A stretch of 64,000 nucleotides of DNA from Amorphophallus konjac (GCA_022559845.1 CM040118.1:161220331-161284330), one strand, 5' to 3'; positions 46,802 through 60,381 are shown, counted from the stretch's first letter. Program-made: numbers and translations. Notes: generated by a model from the letters alone, not told the origin.

Positions 46802-47645
46802 TCCGTATATATGGAACATGGATCCGAGTAGCCGAGAATCTTCCCTGAAACAAAGGAAGAAACTCACGTCGAAAAGTGAAGCAAATACACTATTAAAAAT
46901 AAGTGGGATTTAGCACCAAGCAGCCGAGAAGTGCCCCTGAGACAAAGGGTACAACTCGTGTCGAAAAGTGACAATATCTACAGTTAAGATAAGTGACGAA
47001 ACTGAGTAACCGGAAATGTCCCTGAGATAAAGGGTATAACTCGCGTCAAAAGGTTAGTCACCTTCTTCTTGTTAATCAAAAAATTATATAACTTGGAGTT
47101 ATACATAGCTACCAATATTCAAGCATTGTGTATGCAAGTATATGGAAGAAAAGTTCCTTTTAGTGTTTGTTGGAAAATCTGATGATCCATATTACTTTGG
47201 AATTCATTACTCAATTTTCACATATACACTTTAGGTTTGATTGTGTGAATGTACTTTATGAATCTGTCAACTTTCATGGTATATGCAGTACCATCTTTTT
47301 GTAAGCACGTCCTTCTTAGTATTGCTCATGCACATCATGCTCAAAATCAATAACATTGTTCTTAACCTGTCCCTAAGGGACTTGCTTTCCTTTATATCTT
47401 ATTATGCGTGCTTGAGTGCTTGACTGCCTGATCTTGTTCATACATATCATACTTCATTTTACTTTGATGTATCCTTAGATTATACTTGTAAATAACAGGT
47501 TACATAATCCTATTGTCAATCAGTTTTTGTTCATGACAATAGGGGGAAAATAATGTGCGCTTTAGCATAACATTTACATATAGTTCAGTTTTACATTTTG
47601 CACTTACTTTGGTTATACATGCATTTTACATATTTCAACCATACT
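46802..47645 (+). other. O non-coding segment between G and B
   Basis: Three degenerate ~90-bp tandem units (AGCCGAGAA...CCCTGAGACAAAGGGTA...CTCGTGTCGAAAAGTGA) start near 46826, 46918 and 47005. The rest is AT-rich without an ORF; one GGGGGAAAA tract lies near 47541. Confidence 0.65.
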
Positions 47646-47650
47646 TGTGA
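47646..47650. other. Left target-site duplication of B (TGTGA)
   Basis: Identical to 60382-60386. Confidence 0.95.
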
Positions 47651-48430
47651 TGTTAGCGCAGCAAGAGTGATATAGAAGGGGGGGATGAATAGATCACTCC
47701 CAATTTGTAAAAACTTAGGCGGAAAATTAGTTCTATTGCTTACGCCCCTCCTGAACCCGCACACAGAGAAATGCAAATGCAGTCACTAAACAAGATAGTA
47801 TACGTGAATGAGAATGAAGAACTGATCACATGGAAGCAAAGAGACAAGCAGATGGAGAGTGCAGATAATAACAGCAAACCACAGAAGAGGCACTCAGTTT
47901 TTAGGTGGTTCGATTGTAGTCCGCAATCTACATCCACCCCTCACTCCAACTAGAATGAGGATTCCACTAGACGATGCTAGAACACTGCAGACTCAGTCTG
48001 CGAACAACATGCTGCCACACAGCTTGAACAACCAAGGGAGATAAATCCCTCAACCAAGCTCTGCTACCCACAGAACTTGAAACCTGTTCTAGCTACCAAC
48101 TAGAACAGAACCGGAGATACCTCTCCCTTCCTCCACACACCGGAGGGAAACCAATTCGAATCAGAAGAATGAACAAAATAAAAGGAAATGAAATAGAAAC
48201 AAAGACAATGAAGAAGCAGTCGGTTCTGAAAACCAATACAAATGTAGCTTCAAAGGAAGCAATTCATCAAACCATAGACACTGCTCTCTCTCTCGAACAA
48301 ACTCCTCTCAGATCTGGACAATATAGGACTCCCTGCTCTTTCTCCTTTCTAGATCGTGCAACCTCACATAAAAATGCTTTCTGCCTTTTTTCTTTTCACG
48401 ATCAAGCTTCTACTGAAGGACGAAGCTCTT

Positions 48431-48439
48431 TATTTATAG
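48431..48439 (-). promoter_or_regulatory. B LTR TATA box (CTATAAATA)
   Basis: Minus-strand CTATAAATA about 200 bp downstream (element sense) of the motif array; repeated at 58188-58196. Confidence 0.6.
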
Positions 48440-48639
48440 CAGATTTTGGGCATGTGGCTGCCAGGTTCCCGCCCATGAACTTTTGCCAGATCATTTGAAT
48501 TTCGACCACATGGCAGCATCCTGACTAGGTTGCCATCCACGTGTCATGTTCCTGGTTTCTTGGATCACGTGCCAGGTGCCAACCTCGGTTCACGTGCCCA
48601 ATCATCAGCCTGAATCGCCTGCAGACAGAGACAGAAGAA

Positions 48640-50430
48640 ATGTATATACTTAGTCAGTTCAGGCTATTAACAAGAATGCATATACTTCAGAAACATCAAC
48701 TGAGTAAGTGTGTACAACGTGAGAGAGTGTATAGACTTGAAACAATAGTTAACCAAGTGTGTGTCATGTGAGAATGTATATACTTGGAGGTCTTCAGCGT
48801 ACTCAGTGTATAGACTTAGTTAGTTCAGGGCTATCCAAAGCAATGTATAGACTTAATGGATAAGCTCATGAAAGGCAGTGTATAGACATGTTATGAACAA
48901 TACAAACAAGCCTTACCAATGTGTAAACTTAACAAAGCTTCAGCCACTGTATAGACTTCACGAAGCCTAACCAGTGTACAAACTTGGAACCAGTGTGAGA
49001 CTCTTAATAAGACTGTGAGCAGTGTGTAGACTTGATGCCCAACGGTGATGTATAGACTTTGACAAGCTTGAGCCAGTGTATAGACTTTGCCAGAGTGAGA
49101 CGATGCATGAGACACTCGGCTGTACAGACTTGCAAAGTTCTGAATGAGATGATCGGCTGTAGGACCGATGTACAGACTCTGAATGTGAATGGCAGTCTGT
49201 ATAGACTTGAATCGCTTGAAGCGATGTACAGACTTGGTGAGGCTCAAGCAGTGTACAGACTTGTGAAGGCTTCAGCGATGTACAGACATGGAAGTACCAC
49301 TGTGGATGTATGGACTTGAGCGAATGAAGCTGATGTACAGACTTGAAAATTTGAAGCCTCTGTACAGGCTTTGAAGAACAGTTCAATGTACAGACTTGAA
49401 GCCCTTGAGCTAATGTATAGACTTCACGCTGTACAGACTTTGAGGCTTTGAACGTTTGAGCAGAATGCAATGTACAGGCTTAACGATGTATATACTTGGC
49501 CAGGAAAGCGTAGGGAAATGTATGAGTGTATGGACTTGGCCAAGCGTGGGAAAAGATATGGAATGTACAGACTTGGTGAAACAGAGTCCAGTGTATAGAC
49601 TTGAAGAAATGAAGTCCAGTGTATAGACTTGGAGAAATGAAGTCCAGTGTATAGACTTGGAGAAATAGTTCAATGTATTGACTTGGCGTTGTATAGACTT
49701 GGCTTTGAACGCTTGAGTTGAAGACAATGTGCAGACTTAGCGATGTATAGACTTCGCCCAAGGAACTGAATGTATAGACTTTGCCATAGTCTAATGTACA
49801 GACTTTACAAAAGTGAACGAGCCAATGTATAGACTTCAAAAGAAGCAGTCCGATGTACAGACTTCAAGAATTCTAGACAACGGACGTTGTACAGACTTGG
49901 ACTCAAGGAATGTATATACTTAGCATGAAGACTGCCAGTCGATGTATAGACTTGGCTGAAGCTATCTCTGAAACAATGTTCAGACTTTGCTGAGGATAAT
50001 GCATGAGGCTATGTTCAGACTTTGTGCAATGTATGAACTTTAGTGTGTGCGAGCCTGCTGACATGCAATGTGTAGACTTTGAGTGTGTGAAGCAGGCGTT
50101 GTACAGACTATGCACGCAAGACACTGGGTGATGTATAGACTTACACTATCGGATGTGTAGACTTCATGAGAATGCAGCAGCCAGTGTATAGACATGAAGC
50201 TTGACACTCCAGTGTATAGAGTTGAAGCTTGGAAGGATGTATAGAGTTGAGCTGTACTGACTTTGGCAATGTGCAGACTTAACTGGTCGGGCAGTGTACA
50301 GACTTAGAATATTAGGACCAGTGTATAGACTTCAGTTAGAAGGTGCCCGATGTACAGACTTGAAGAAGTTATGCCAATGTACAGACTTAATAGATCAAGC
50401 TGGTGTATAGACTTTGGTACCCAGACTATC
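48640..50430 (-). repeat. TGTAYAGACTT array in the B 3' LTR
   Basis: Fifty or more copies of TGTATAGACTT, TGTACAGACTT and close variants (TGTATATACTT, TGTTCAGACTT) over 1.8 kb, mean step near 31 bp, one orientation, non-repeated spacers. The other LTR has them at 58395-60190. TGTGTCGACCC and GAGTCGACTC near 50438-50470 tie this to the GTCGAC palindromes of O. Confidence 0.93.
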
Positions 50431-50624
50431 AATGTTCTGATGTGTCGACCCACCCTTGCTGATGAGTCGACTCACTACTATCCATATTAACCAAACAGTG
50501 TAGATAGATGAGATAATGAAATAGCATATGAACTGTACTCACTTAGGTTATGAACCAGCATAAATCTAGAGATAGAAGATTGATTTATAGTGTGAGACAT
50601 CATCAAAACCATAGGGAAGCAACA

Positions 50625-52118
50625 ATCTCTCCCTTTTTGATGATGGCAACACTATGAATCAAGCAATATCAAAGTTCAACAAGAAGTTAATATCAGCTGC
50701 AACAAACAGAGTAAATTCAAGGCATGCTCATGCAAATGAATTAAACATTCCCTACCACAAACTCTCATCTCCCCCACAACTCATAAACATATCTTCCCCG
50801 AAGCAACATGACTCCCCCAAAGCTCAAGACAAATCCAAGACTCACTGATATTACAGAACTTCTCTCCCCCTTTGACATCAGCAAAAAGAGATACAGGATG
50901 TATGACAGTGCTGGAAACATGAAGAGTAAGGGCAGTAATTTCTTAGTGCAGACAGTCACTAGGAGGTCTTAAGTGAATAAGTGAGTTTCTAATCTCAAGA
51001 GAAGAGTCTTTAAACTCCAGTACACAATAGAGAAGAAGAATGATTGACAAGTTTATCAGCATACATAGTGGATGATTTAGAGTAGGAGTTCACAAGTATG
51101 GCTAGATATAGCTGATCATTCAACTATCCCACAAGACAGCAAGAGACGAAATCAGAGAGGTGTTCTCAAGGTATTGAAGACAAGCAATCCATTAGTTGCA
51201 TAACAACAAGGAATTTTTTCTGTTTGAGATGATTTTCAAGAAGATCAATGAGTAAGTTGGTAGTTCAATCCTTTGACATTAGGGAGACACCTTGATTAGA
51301 GGCCTGAATCCCCAGTTACTCAGAGTGAGTACCTCATTACTTCCCTTTTTTTTATATTAAGGAACAGAGTTAGTAACTGTGGTTTTTGACATGAGGAAAC
51401 ACCTTGATTAGAGGCCAGAGTCCCCAGTTACTCACCAGCAAGCCACCATTGCTCTGTCATCTCTTTTCATTCATTTTAAGCATTTGACACCTCATGACAT
51501 GGGAGAAATATTCATTTCATTGATGAAGCTCCCAGTTTCTCAGTGATCAAGACAGAACATGTTAAGCCCTTGAGTTAAAGAGATAGAATGATTGAAAACA
51601 ATACCAAAAAGGACTATTTCTTGAATTGAGTCTTGAAGTCTAGATTTCAAGTTGATTGGGTCAGATATCAAGGCATACAGGTTTTGCCCTGAGCCAGAAT
51701 CAATGACAATGTAGGAAGACATACTTTATTCAATTACTCCAGATCTCTGAAGGAGTACCAAAGGAAAGATTCTAACTGGAGATTAGAGTCACTGACTTAT
51801 AGACTTAAGAGATAAGTGACACTCTACTGTCTGAGAGAACCACACTAGATCAGTCATGCAAGACCAGTAAAGTTACACATCTGGACAGCCCTTTTGAATC
51901 TGTCAAAGAACTTCTCTTCTCTCATTACAATTCAGCTCCTCCTCAGACATAGCATTCCTTAATAAAACAATCCAGCATAATCTGAAAGCTTCCCCTTACT
52001 CAAAGCATTCCTGTAAGCTAACCAGTAAGCATTCTGAACTCCCCCTTAAACCAGCATGAAATAAGGCTAAACATCAGACAAACACAACTCCCCCTCACAA
52101 CAAGAACATGCTTCATAA
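50625..52118 (-). other. B 3' untranslated region with multiple polypurine tracts
   Basis: AAAAAGGGAGAGAT abuts the LTR (50625-50638). Other GGGGGAG-type tracts lie near 50767, 50810, 50863, 52040 and 52088. Two CACCTTGATTAGAGGCC units recur at about 51290 and 51400. No envelope-like ORF is seen. Confidence 0.7.
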
Positions 52119-54017
52119 TTAAGACAATTTGTATAAACCTAATTCCCTTCTCAATGTGGTGAATTTTTCATTATCCAGAGGTTTTGTGAATATGTCAGCA
52201 ATCTGATTATCTGTGCCTACATGAATCAGTTCAGAATTATTCTTAGACACCTCATCTCTTATAAAATGATGTCTTATCTCTATGTGTTTGGTTCGTGAAT
52301 GCAAAACAGGATTTTTAGCAATATTGATGGCACTAGTATTATCACAGTAAATTGGTGTGCACCCCAGGTCTACTTGGTAGTCCTGAAGCTGGTGTTTAAT
52401 CCATATTACTTGTGTTCCACAACTCCCTACAGCCACATATTCAGCTTCTGCAGTGGAGAGGGCCACAGAATGTTGTTTCTTGGAGCCCCAAGACACTAAA
52501 CACCCACCAAAAAATTCACAATGACCACTAGTGCTTTTCCTGTCTAGTTTACAGCCTGCATAATCAGCATCTGTGTATGCTACTAAGTTAAGTGTGTGAG
52601 ATGCAGGAAACCATAAACCAAGAGACTGAGTAGCTGACAAATATCTAAAGATTCTTTTAACTGCAGCTAAGTGTAATTCAGTAGGTCTAGATTGATACCT
52701 TACACACATTCCTACACTGAATTGTATATCTGGTCTAGAGGCTGTCAAGTAAAGAAGTGATCCAATCATACCTCGATAAAGTTTGGCATTTACTTCTTTA
52801 CCTGTCTCATCTGCATCTAATGAGGTATTGGTGCCCATGGGTGTTGTAATGTGCTTTAAGTTTTCCATACCAAACCTCTTGAACAGTTCCATTGTGTATT
52901 TGGTTTGGTTGATGAAGCACCCATCCTCTAGCTGTTGTACCTGCAATCCAAGAAAGTATTTTAGTTCACCAACCAAGCTCATTTCGAATTCAGCAGACAT
53001 CATGGTAGAAAATTCATCACATAGTTCATGATTAGTTGATCCAAATACAATGTCATCTACATATACCTGAACTATGATGAGATCTCTGTTTATGCCCTTG
53101 GTGAATAAAGTTTGATCAACTTTACCTCTTTTGTAGCCTTTGCTGATCAGAAATTCAGACAATCTTTCATACCATGCTCTTGGAGCCTGCTTTAGACCAT
53201 ACAAGGCTTTGTTTAACCTGAAAACTTGGTTAGGTTGAGGAGAGTATTGAAATCCAGGAGGTTGTTCAACAAAAACTTCTTCTTTAATGACTCCATTTAA
53301 AAAGACACTTTTAACATCCATTTGTTGGAGTTTTATATTCTTTGAGCATGCAAAGGCAAGCAACAATCTTATAGCTTCCATCCTAGCAACAGGTGCATAG
53401 GATTCATCAAAGTCTACACCGAATTCCTGACAGTAGCCTTTGGCTACTAATCTGGCCTTATTCCTCGAGATGATTCCATCTTCATTCATCTTATTTTTGA
53501 ACACCCACTTGGTTCCTATGACATTAACACCATCTGGTCTTGGGACAAGCTCCCAGACATTATTCCTTTCAAACTGACCTAATTCCTCACACATAGCATT
53601 GACCCATCCTTGATCAGCTAAAGCCTCTTCTACTGTTTTGGGTTCAATTTGTGAGACTAAAGCAATTAAGTCATCATTATTCACATTTCTAAAATGAGAC
53701 CTAGTCCGAAGAGGATCTTCAGGATTGCCTATGACTTTATCTAATGGATGGTCTTTAAGAATTTTAATATTTGTTGAAGACTCACATGTTTCTCTTGGCC
53801 TTTCCTGATTGGGGGAATTTGTTTCTCCACTCGGCTGAGTCTTCTCTTCTTCCTGTTGGTCTTCTAGAAAATCCCCACCATGATTGGAATCCTTGTCAAG
53901 ATTTTCAACATTAGAAACATCTTTCTTTTCACTCAAAAGGATGTGTGGAGACTCTTCCACTTTCTGATCTGATATGTTAAATACCCTATATGCTCTTGAC
54001 ACTTCAGAGTAACCCAA
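52119..54017 (-). CDS. B reverse transcriptase-RNase H, intact ORF
   Basis: 632 codons without a stop. The ORF starts in the integrase C-terminal region ([13 protein letters not shown]) and contains all copia RT blocks: [58 protein letters not shown] (about 53047-53058), LKYFLGLQV and [12 protein letters not shown]. RNase H follows with [39 protein letters not shown] and [12 protein letters not shown]. The end GLYKLS is the usual copia terminus. In the element it is the C-terminal part of a polyprotein, so the first Met is not a true start. Confidence 0.95.
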   Translation of the reverse strand: MGYSEVSRAYRVFNISDQKVEESPHILLSEKKDVSNVENLDKDSNHGGDFLEDQQEEEKTQPSGETNSPNQERPRETCESSTNIKILKDHPLDKVIGNPEDPLRTRSHFRNVNNDDLIALVSQIEPKTVEEALADQGWVNAMCEELGQFERNNVWELVPRPDGVNVIGTKWVFKNKMNEDGIISRNKARLVAKGYCQEFGVDFDESYAPVARMEAIRLLLAFACSKNIKLQQMDVKSVFLNGVIKEEVFVEQPPGFQYSPQPNQVFRLNKALYGLKQAPRAWYERLSEFLISKGYKRGKVDQTLFTKGINRDLIIVQVYVDDIVFGSTNHELCDEFSTMMSAEFEMSLVGELKYFLGLQVQQLEDGCFINQTKYTMELFKRFGMENLKHITTPMGTNTSLDADETGKEVNAKLYRGMIGSLLYLTASRPDIQFSVGMCVRYQSRPTELHLAAVKRIFRYLSATQSLGLWFPASHTLNLVAYTDADYAGCKLDRKSTSGHCEFFGGCLVSWGSKKQHSVALSTAEAEYVAVGSCGTQVIWIKHQLQDYQVDLGCTPIYCDNTSAINIAKNPVLHSRTKHIEIRHHFIRDEVSKNNSELIHVGTDNQIADIFTKPLDNEKFTTLRRELGLYKLS

Positions 54018-55223
54018 GAATATTTCAGGTGAGCTTTTGGCTTCAAACTTGTCTAAATCTTTCTTATCATTGTTATGAATAAAACATTTTGCTCCAAAAT
54101 TCTGAAATGAAACAAGTTTGGTTTCTTACCTTTTAGAAGCTCATAGGGTGTTTTCTTGTGAATGGGTCTTACCATGGCCCTGTTGATTATGTAAGTTGCT
54201 GTATTGGCCGCTTCTGCCCAAAACCTTCTAGGTAATTTACTTTCAATCAACATGGTTCGGGCCATCTCCACCACAGTTCTATTTCTTCTCTCCACAATCC
54301 CATTCTGTTCAGGTGTCCTGGGAGAAGAAAACCTGTGAGTTAGTCCCTCTTTTTCACAAAGATCAGTAAACATGGAGTTTTCAAACTCACCTCCATGGTC
54401 AGATTGAATAGAACAGACCTTGTATTTCCCTTCTTGTTTGACCTTATTGAAAACCAGATTAAACTTTTGAAATGCATCACTCTTATTTGCTAAGAAAAAT
54501 ATCTATGAATATCTAGAGAAGTCATCTATGATGACATAGCCAAACCTGTTTCCATTAAGACTCTGAGTTCTAGTGAGACCGAAAAGGTCCATATGAAGAA
54601 GTTCCATTGGTCTAGAAGATAATGGCTCAGATCTTAATTTAAAGGAATTTCTGGTCTGTTTGCCTAGAGCACAGGCATCACATGCTTTTGATATCGAGTT
54701 GAATTAAATTCTAGGCATGCCTCTAACTAAATCATGCTTGACCAATTTATTTAAAGTTGTAAAGCTAGCATGACCTAGACGTCTATGCCATTCAAAAGCA
54801 TCATTTTCAGAGTTGGCAGATAAGCAAATAGTAGATTCAGATTCCTCATCTAAGTCTACAATGTAGACATTATTAATCCTGTTGGCTACAAATTTAACCA
54901 CATCAGAATTTGTTTCAAGGATTTTACATGAACTATCATCAAATACAACCCTGTGACCCCTGTCACATAACTGACTAATGCTAATCAGGTTGTGTTGTAG
55001 CCCTTCCACAAGTAAGACTTTTTCAATGGAGTTTGTGGAAGACTTACCTACTGTACCAACTCCAATTATTTTACCTTTGTTCTTTCCTCCAAACTTGACC
55101 AGACCCCCTGGCTTCATCTCTATCTTGCTAAATTTGGATCGGTCTCCTGTCATATGCCTGGAGCAGCCACTATCGAGGTACCACTTGTTGTCTTCAGTTG
55201 CCAGGCCGACCTACACAAATACA
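54018..55223 (-). pseudogene. B protease and integrase, frameshifted
   Basis: Protease LDSGCSRHM lies near 55150-55180. The integrase zinc finger (HRRLGH, CDAC) and catalytic region (HMDLFGL, SDHGGEFEN, TPEQNGIVERRNR) follow in one phase to about 54095. There the phase shifts by one to join the RT ORF; another shift lies at about 55210-55224 between gag and protease. Stops in this phase occur near 55211, at 54704-54706 and near 54503. Confidence 0.88.
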
Positions 55224-57380
55224 TCAAGCAGAATGATTTGGAACCCAAGATGAGTTGGGTCCAAGGACATTGTTCAAATCTCTGATCAAGTGTTTAGGTA
55301 TCCAGATTTGCTTCAGCATGTATTTCTCTGGTACCTTCCTTTCTGGTTTATTAAAGTTGAATCCAGCTGGACTGGAGAGGTGAGTTCTATTCCATTCATT
55401 AGTTTTCCTATTCCTAAGAAATTTCCTGTAAGCTTGTTGATTAACATATTTTTGACCATGAAAGTTATTTCTGCAGTAGGTCCTGTTTGGACCCATCTGA
55501 TTGTTGTAATTCTAGCTCTTATTCTGATTCACTTTCTTGGTCCATCTACCATTTGTGTTCTGGTGAGTGGGCTTAGTGTTATTCTTCATAAAATTCATTC
55601 CCATCTTAAATGATTGTCCAGTACTCGTTTTTGTGTTTTCTTTAGGACTTTGAATTCCCTTAGAGCTGTTTGAGCTGGATGGTGTGTCTAGCTTCTCTTT
55701 TCCCTTCTCTGGGCAGAAGGTGATGGTCTTGAACTGCAAGGGCCTCTTGTTGGTTGGGTCATAGCCTAGACCCTCCTTATTGAAATTGACCCTAGTCCCT
55801 AGTATAGCATCTAAACTAGTCTTTCCTTAGACAAACTTTTCTAAGACTTTCTGTTTATCTTCCAGCTCCTTTTGAAGGGACTCAGAATTTTTTAGGAGTT
55901 CAGCATTTACCTTCTTCACAGCTTCATATTTCTCTGAGTTCACTCTAATTTCATTCATGCTTTCTTCAATTTTAGTTTTGAATTCATTGAGCTGTTTTTG
56001 ACTTTCTTGAATTTCTCCCCTGAGCTTATCATTTTCTTTCCTTAGTGAGGTTATTTCTTCTAGTTGTTCTTTTAGCTTCTCATTTTCCTCACAGACCAGA
56101 GTTTGTTCTTCAACATTTGTGTTAAATTTTCTTTTCAGAACTCTGTGCTCTTTGCTAAGAGAATTAAATTTATCTAGCAAGTCACCATAAGCATCCTCCC
56201 AGTCATCAATTGAGAAATTTTCAAAAATATTTATTACCTCCTCTTCACTGTTTGCCATAAGGCAAATTCCATCTTCATATTCTTCTGAGGAAGCGTCTTC
56301 GGGGTCTTCTTCTTCCTCGCTCCATGTGCAGATCATCGCCTGTGGCTTCTTCTTCTTCTGCACCTTTATGTTTTTCTTCTGAAGATAGGGACCCTTCTTC
56401 TGGAGGTCTGGGCATTCGCCTTTCATATGTCCATGTTTGTTACAATTAAAACAAGTCAGTCTCTTAGGATTTCTATCCCTGTAACTAGTAAATTCAGCAC
56501 TCTTATTGAAAGAGTGTGGCTTCTTCTTCCTAAAGGTCTTTCCCTTTTTCTTCAAAAATTTTCTGAACTATCTAGTGAGCATTGCCTGCTCCTCCTGGTC
56601 GAGATTTGAAAAACCTTCAAGCTCGGACTCAGACTCGGGGCTACTGCTGCTGCTCCTGCTATTGCTACCCTTGTTGTGGGATGCCCTTAGAGCCACATTC
56701 GTAGCCTTCCTATCACTTCTTTCTCCACCTCCTTTGAAATTCATCTCATAGGTCATAAGAGATCCTATGAGTTCATTCACAGTCAAGATAGTCAGATCTT
56801 TTGACTCCTCAATCACAATGGCCTTAGTGTGCCATGCCGGGGATAAAGATCTAAGGATTTTCCTGACTATATCTGCCTCAGCAAGATCCTTCCCTAGCCC
56901 TTTAAGTGTGTTTGTGATCAAGGATAGCCTGGCATACATTTCAGTTATATTCTCATCTGCATTCATCTTAAACATTTCATACTTAGAAGTGTAGAGGTTT
57001 ACCTTCGAGGCTTTCACTTGAGCTGTACCTTCATAGATCAATTGCAACTCATCCCACATTCGCTTGGTAGTCCTGTATGCAGATATACGGGCATATTCCT
57101 CTGGAGGAACAGCACACTGGATGATGTTCAGCGCCGTCCAGTTGAGTGAAGAGAGCTTGACATGGTCATCTGTCCAAGCGTCCTCGTTTGGTGGCAGATC
57201 ATATGGCCCAACAGTAATTACTCTCCATAGTTTATGGCTCTGAGCCCTGATGAATACTTCCATCCTATTCTTCCAAAACAGATAGTTACTACCATCAAAA
57301 TACGGAGGGCGACTAATGGATTGACCTTCGGCCATGAAGGTTCTAGGACCACCAGCATTTCCTTGACCGTTCGTCCACAT
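55224..57380 (-). pseudogene. B gag with coiled coil and zinc knuckle
   Basis: The first ATG is at 57380, only 25 bases inside the LTR, so the element has almost no leader; ATG 57335 (MAEGQSISRPPYFDGSNY) is an alternative. It shows the copia gag block (YLFWKNRMEVFIRAQ, MYARLSLITNTLKGLGKDL, LSPAWHTKAIVIEES), one zinc knuckle CFNCNKHGHMKGEC (about 56415-56456) and a coiled coil (55830-56170), ending NSSWVPNHSA. Stops at 56568-56570, 55827-55829 and 55512-55514 keep one phase. Confidence 0.9.
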
Positions 57381-57391
57381 GGCGTAAATCT

Positions 57392-57403
57392 GCTCTGATA
57401 CCA
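57392..57403 (-). other. B primer binding site (tRNA-Met)
   Basis: Minus-strand TGGTATCAGAGC two bases from the 5' LTR. Confidence 0.9.
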
Positions 57404-57405
57404 AT

Positions 57406-60381
57406 TATTAGCGCAGCAAGAGTGATATAGAAGGGGGGGGGATGAATAGATCACTCCCAATTTGTAAAAACTTAGGCGGAAAATTACTTCTATTGCTTAC
57501 GCCCCTCCTGAACCCGCACACAGAGAAATGCAAATGTAGTCACTAAACAAGACAGTATACGTGAATGAGAATGAAGAACTGATCACATGGAAGCAAAGAG
57601 ACAAGCAGATGGAGAGTGCAGATAATAACAGCAAACCACAGAAGAGGCACTCGATTTTTAGGTGGTTCGATTGCAGTCCGCAATCTACATCCACCCCTCA
57701 CTCCAACTAGAATGAGGATTCCACTAGACGATGCTAGAACACTGCAGACTCAGTCTGCGAACAACATGCTGCCACACAGCTTGAACAACCAAGGGAGACA
57801 AATCCCTCAACCAAGCTCTGCTACCCACAGAACTTGAAACCTGTTCTAGCTACCAACTAGAATAGAACCGGAGATACCTCTCCCTTCCTCCACACACCGG
57901 AGGGAAACCAATTCGAATCAGAAGAATGAACAAAATAAAAGGAAACGAAATAGAAACAAAGACAACGAAGAAGCAGTCGGTTCTGAAAACCAATACAAAT
58001 GTAGCTTCAAAGGAAGCAATTCATCAAACCATAGACACTGCTCTCTCTCTCGAACAAACTCCTCTCAGATCTGGACAATATAGGACTCTCTGCTCTTTCT
58101 CCTTTCTGGATCGTGCAGCCTCACACAAAAATGCTTTCTGCCTTTTTTCTTTTCACGATCAAGCTTCTACTGAAGGACGAAGCTCTTTATTTATAGCAGA
58201 TTTTGGGCGTGTGGCTGCCAGGTTCCCGCCCATGAACTTTTGCCAGATCATTTGAATTTCGACCACATGGCAGCATCCTGACTAGGTTGCCATCCACGTG
58301 TCATGTTCCTAGTTTCTTGGATCACGTGCCAGGTGCCAACCTCGGTTCACGTGCCCAATCATCAGCCTGAATTGCCTGCAGACAGAGACAGAAGAAATGT
58401 ATATACTTAGTCAGTTCAGGCTATTAACAAGAATGTATATACTTCAGAAACATCAACTGAGTAAGTGTGTACAACGTGAGAGAGTGTATAGACTTGAAAC
58501 AATAGTTAACCAAGTGTGTGTCATGTGAGAATGTATATACTTGGAGGTCTTCAGCGTACTCAGTGTATAGACTTAGTTAGTTCAGGGCTATCCAAAGCAA
58601 TGTATAGACTTAATGGATAAGCTCATGAAAGACAGTGTATAGACATGTTATGAACAATACAAACAAGCCTTACCAATGTGTAAACTTAACAAAGCTTCAG
58701 CCACTGTATAGACTTCATGAAGCCTAACCAGTGTACAAACTAGGAACCAGTGTGAGACTCTTAATAAGACTGTGAGCAGTGTGTAGACTTGATGCCCAAC
58801 GGTGATGTATAGACTTTGACAAGCTTGAGCCAGTGTATAGACTTTGCCAGAGTGAGACGATGCATGAGACACTCGGCTGTACAGACTTCCAAAGTTCTGA
58901 ATGAGACGATCGGCAGTAGGACCGATGTACAGACTCTGAATGTGAATGGCAATCTGTATAGACTTGAATCACTTGAAGCGATGTACAGACTTGGTGAGGC
59001 TCAAGCAGTGTACAGACTTGTGAAGGCTTCAGCGATGTATAGACATGGAAGTACCACTGTGGATGTATGGACTTGAGCGAATGAAGCCGATGTACAGACT
59101 TGAAAATTTGAAGCCTCTGTACAGGCTTTGAAGAACAGTTCAATGTACAGACTTGAAGCCCTTGATCTAATGTATAGACTTCACGCTGTACAGACTTTGA
59201 GGCTTTGAACGTTTGAGCAGAATGCAATGTACAGGCTTAACGATGTATATACTTGGCCAGGAAAGCGTAGGGAAATGTATGAGTGTATGGACTTGGCCAA
59301 GCGTGGGAAAAGATATTGAATGTACAGACTTGGTGAAATACAGTCCAGTGTATAGACTTGAAGAAATGAAGTCCAGTGTATAGACTTGGAGAAATGAAGT
59401 CCAGTGTATAGACTTGGAGAAACAGATCAATGTATTGACTTGGCGTTGTATAGACTTGGCTTTGAACGCTTGAGCTGAAGACAATGTGCAGACTTAGCGA
59501 TGTATAGACTTCGCCCAAGGAACTGAATGTATAGACTTTGCCATAGTCTAATGTACAGACTTTGCAAAAGTGAACGAGCCAATGTATAGACTTCAAAAGA
59601 AGCAGTCCGATGTACAGACTTCAAGAATTCTAGACAACGGACGCTGTACAGACTTGGACTCAAGGAATGTATATACTTAGCATGAAGACTGCCAGTCGAT
59701 GTATAGACTTGGCTGAAGCTATCTCTGAAACAATGTTCAGACTTTGCTGAGGATAATGCATGAGGCTATGTTCAGACTTTGTGCAATGTATGAACTTTAG
59801 TGTGTGCTAGCCTGCTGACATGCAATGTGTAGACTTTGAGTGTGTGAAGCAGGCGTTGTACAGACTATGCACGCAAGACACTAGGCGATGTATAGACTTA
59901 CACTATCGGATGTGTAGACTTCATGAGAATGCAGCAGCCAGTGTATAGACATGAAGCTTGACACTCCAGTGTATAGAGTTAAAGCTTGGAAGGATGTATA
60001 GAGTTGAGCTGTACTGACTTTGGCAATGTGCAGACTTAACTGGTCGGGTAGTGTACAGACTTAGAATATTAGGACAAGTGTATAGACTTCAGTTAGAAGG
60101 TGCCCGATGTACAGACTTGAAGAAGTTATGCCAATGTACAGACTTAATAGATCAAGCTGGTGTATAGACTTTGGTACCCAGACTATCAATGTTCTGATGT
60201 GTCGACCCACCCTTGCTGATGAGTCGACTCACTACTGTCCATATTAACCAAACAGTGTAGATAGATGAGATAATGAAACAGCATATGAACTGTACTCACT
60301 TAGGTGATGAACCAGCATAAATCTAGAGATAGAAGATTGATTTATAGTGTGAGACATCATCAAAACCATAGGGAAGCAACA
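57406..60381 (-). repeat. B 5' LTR (2976 bp)
   Basis: Pairs with 47651-50624. Its inner end reads TA instead of TG (57406-57407), a G-to-A change of the canonical terminus. Motif array at 58395-60190; TATA box at 58188-58196. Confidence 0.94.

Larger units (their letters stand above)
47651..50624 (-). repeat. B 3' LTR (2974 bp)
   Basis: Plus-strand TGTTAGCGCAGC...GGAAGCAACA. TATA box at 48431-48439. Very similar by eye to 57406-60381. Confidence 0.95.
47651..60381 (-). mobile_element. Element B: full-length Sirevirus-like Ty1/copia
   Basis: 12,731 bp, TGTGA duplication, 2.97-kb LTRs, primer site at 57392-57403 and polypurine tract at 50625-50638. Gag, protease, integrase and RT-RNase H are present in order, with several stops and two frameshifts but a fully open RT-RNase H part. 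Proteins and LTR body differ clearly from A, so this is a separate family with the same LTR motif. Confidence 0.95.

Noticed and set aside
48967..49470. 167-codon minus-strand ORF (and its twin 58724-59227)
   Set aside because: It is a by-product of the motif array: the repeated SLYTGL and KSIHR residues are just AAGTCTATACA read in three phases.
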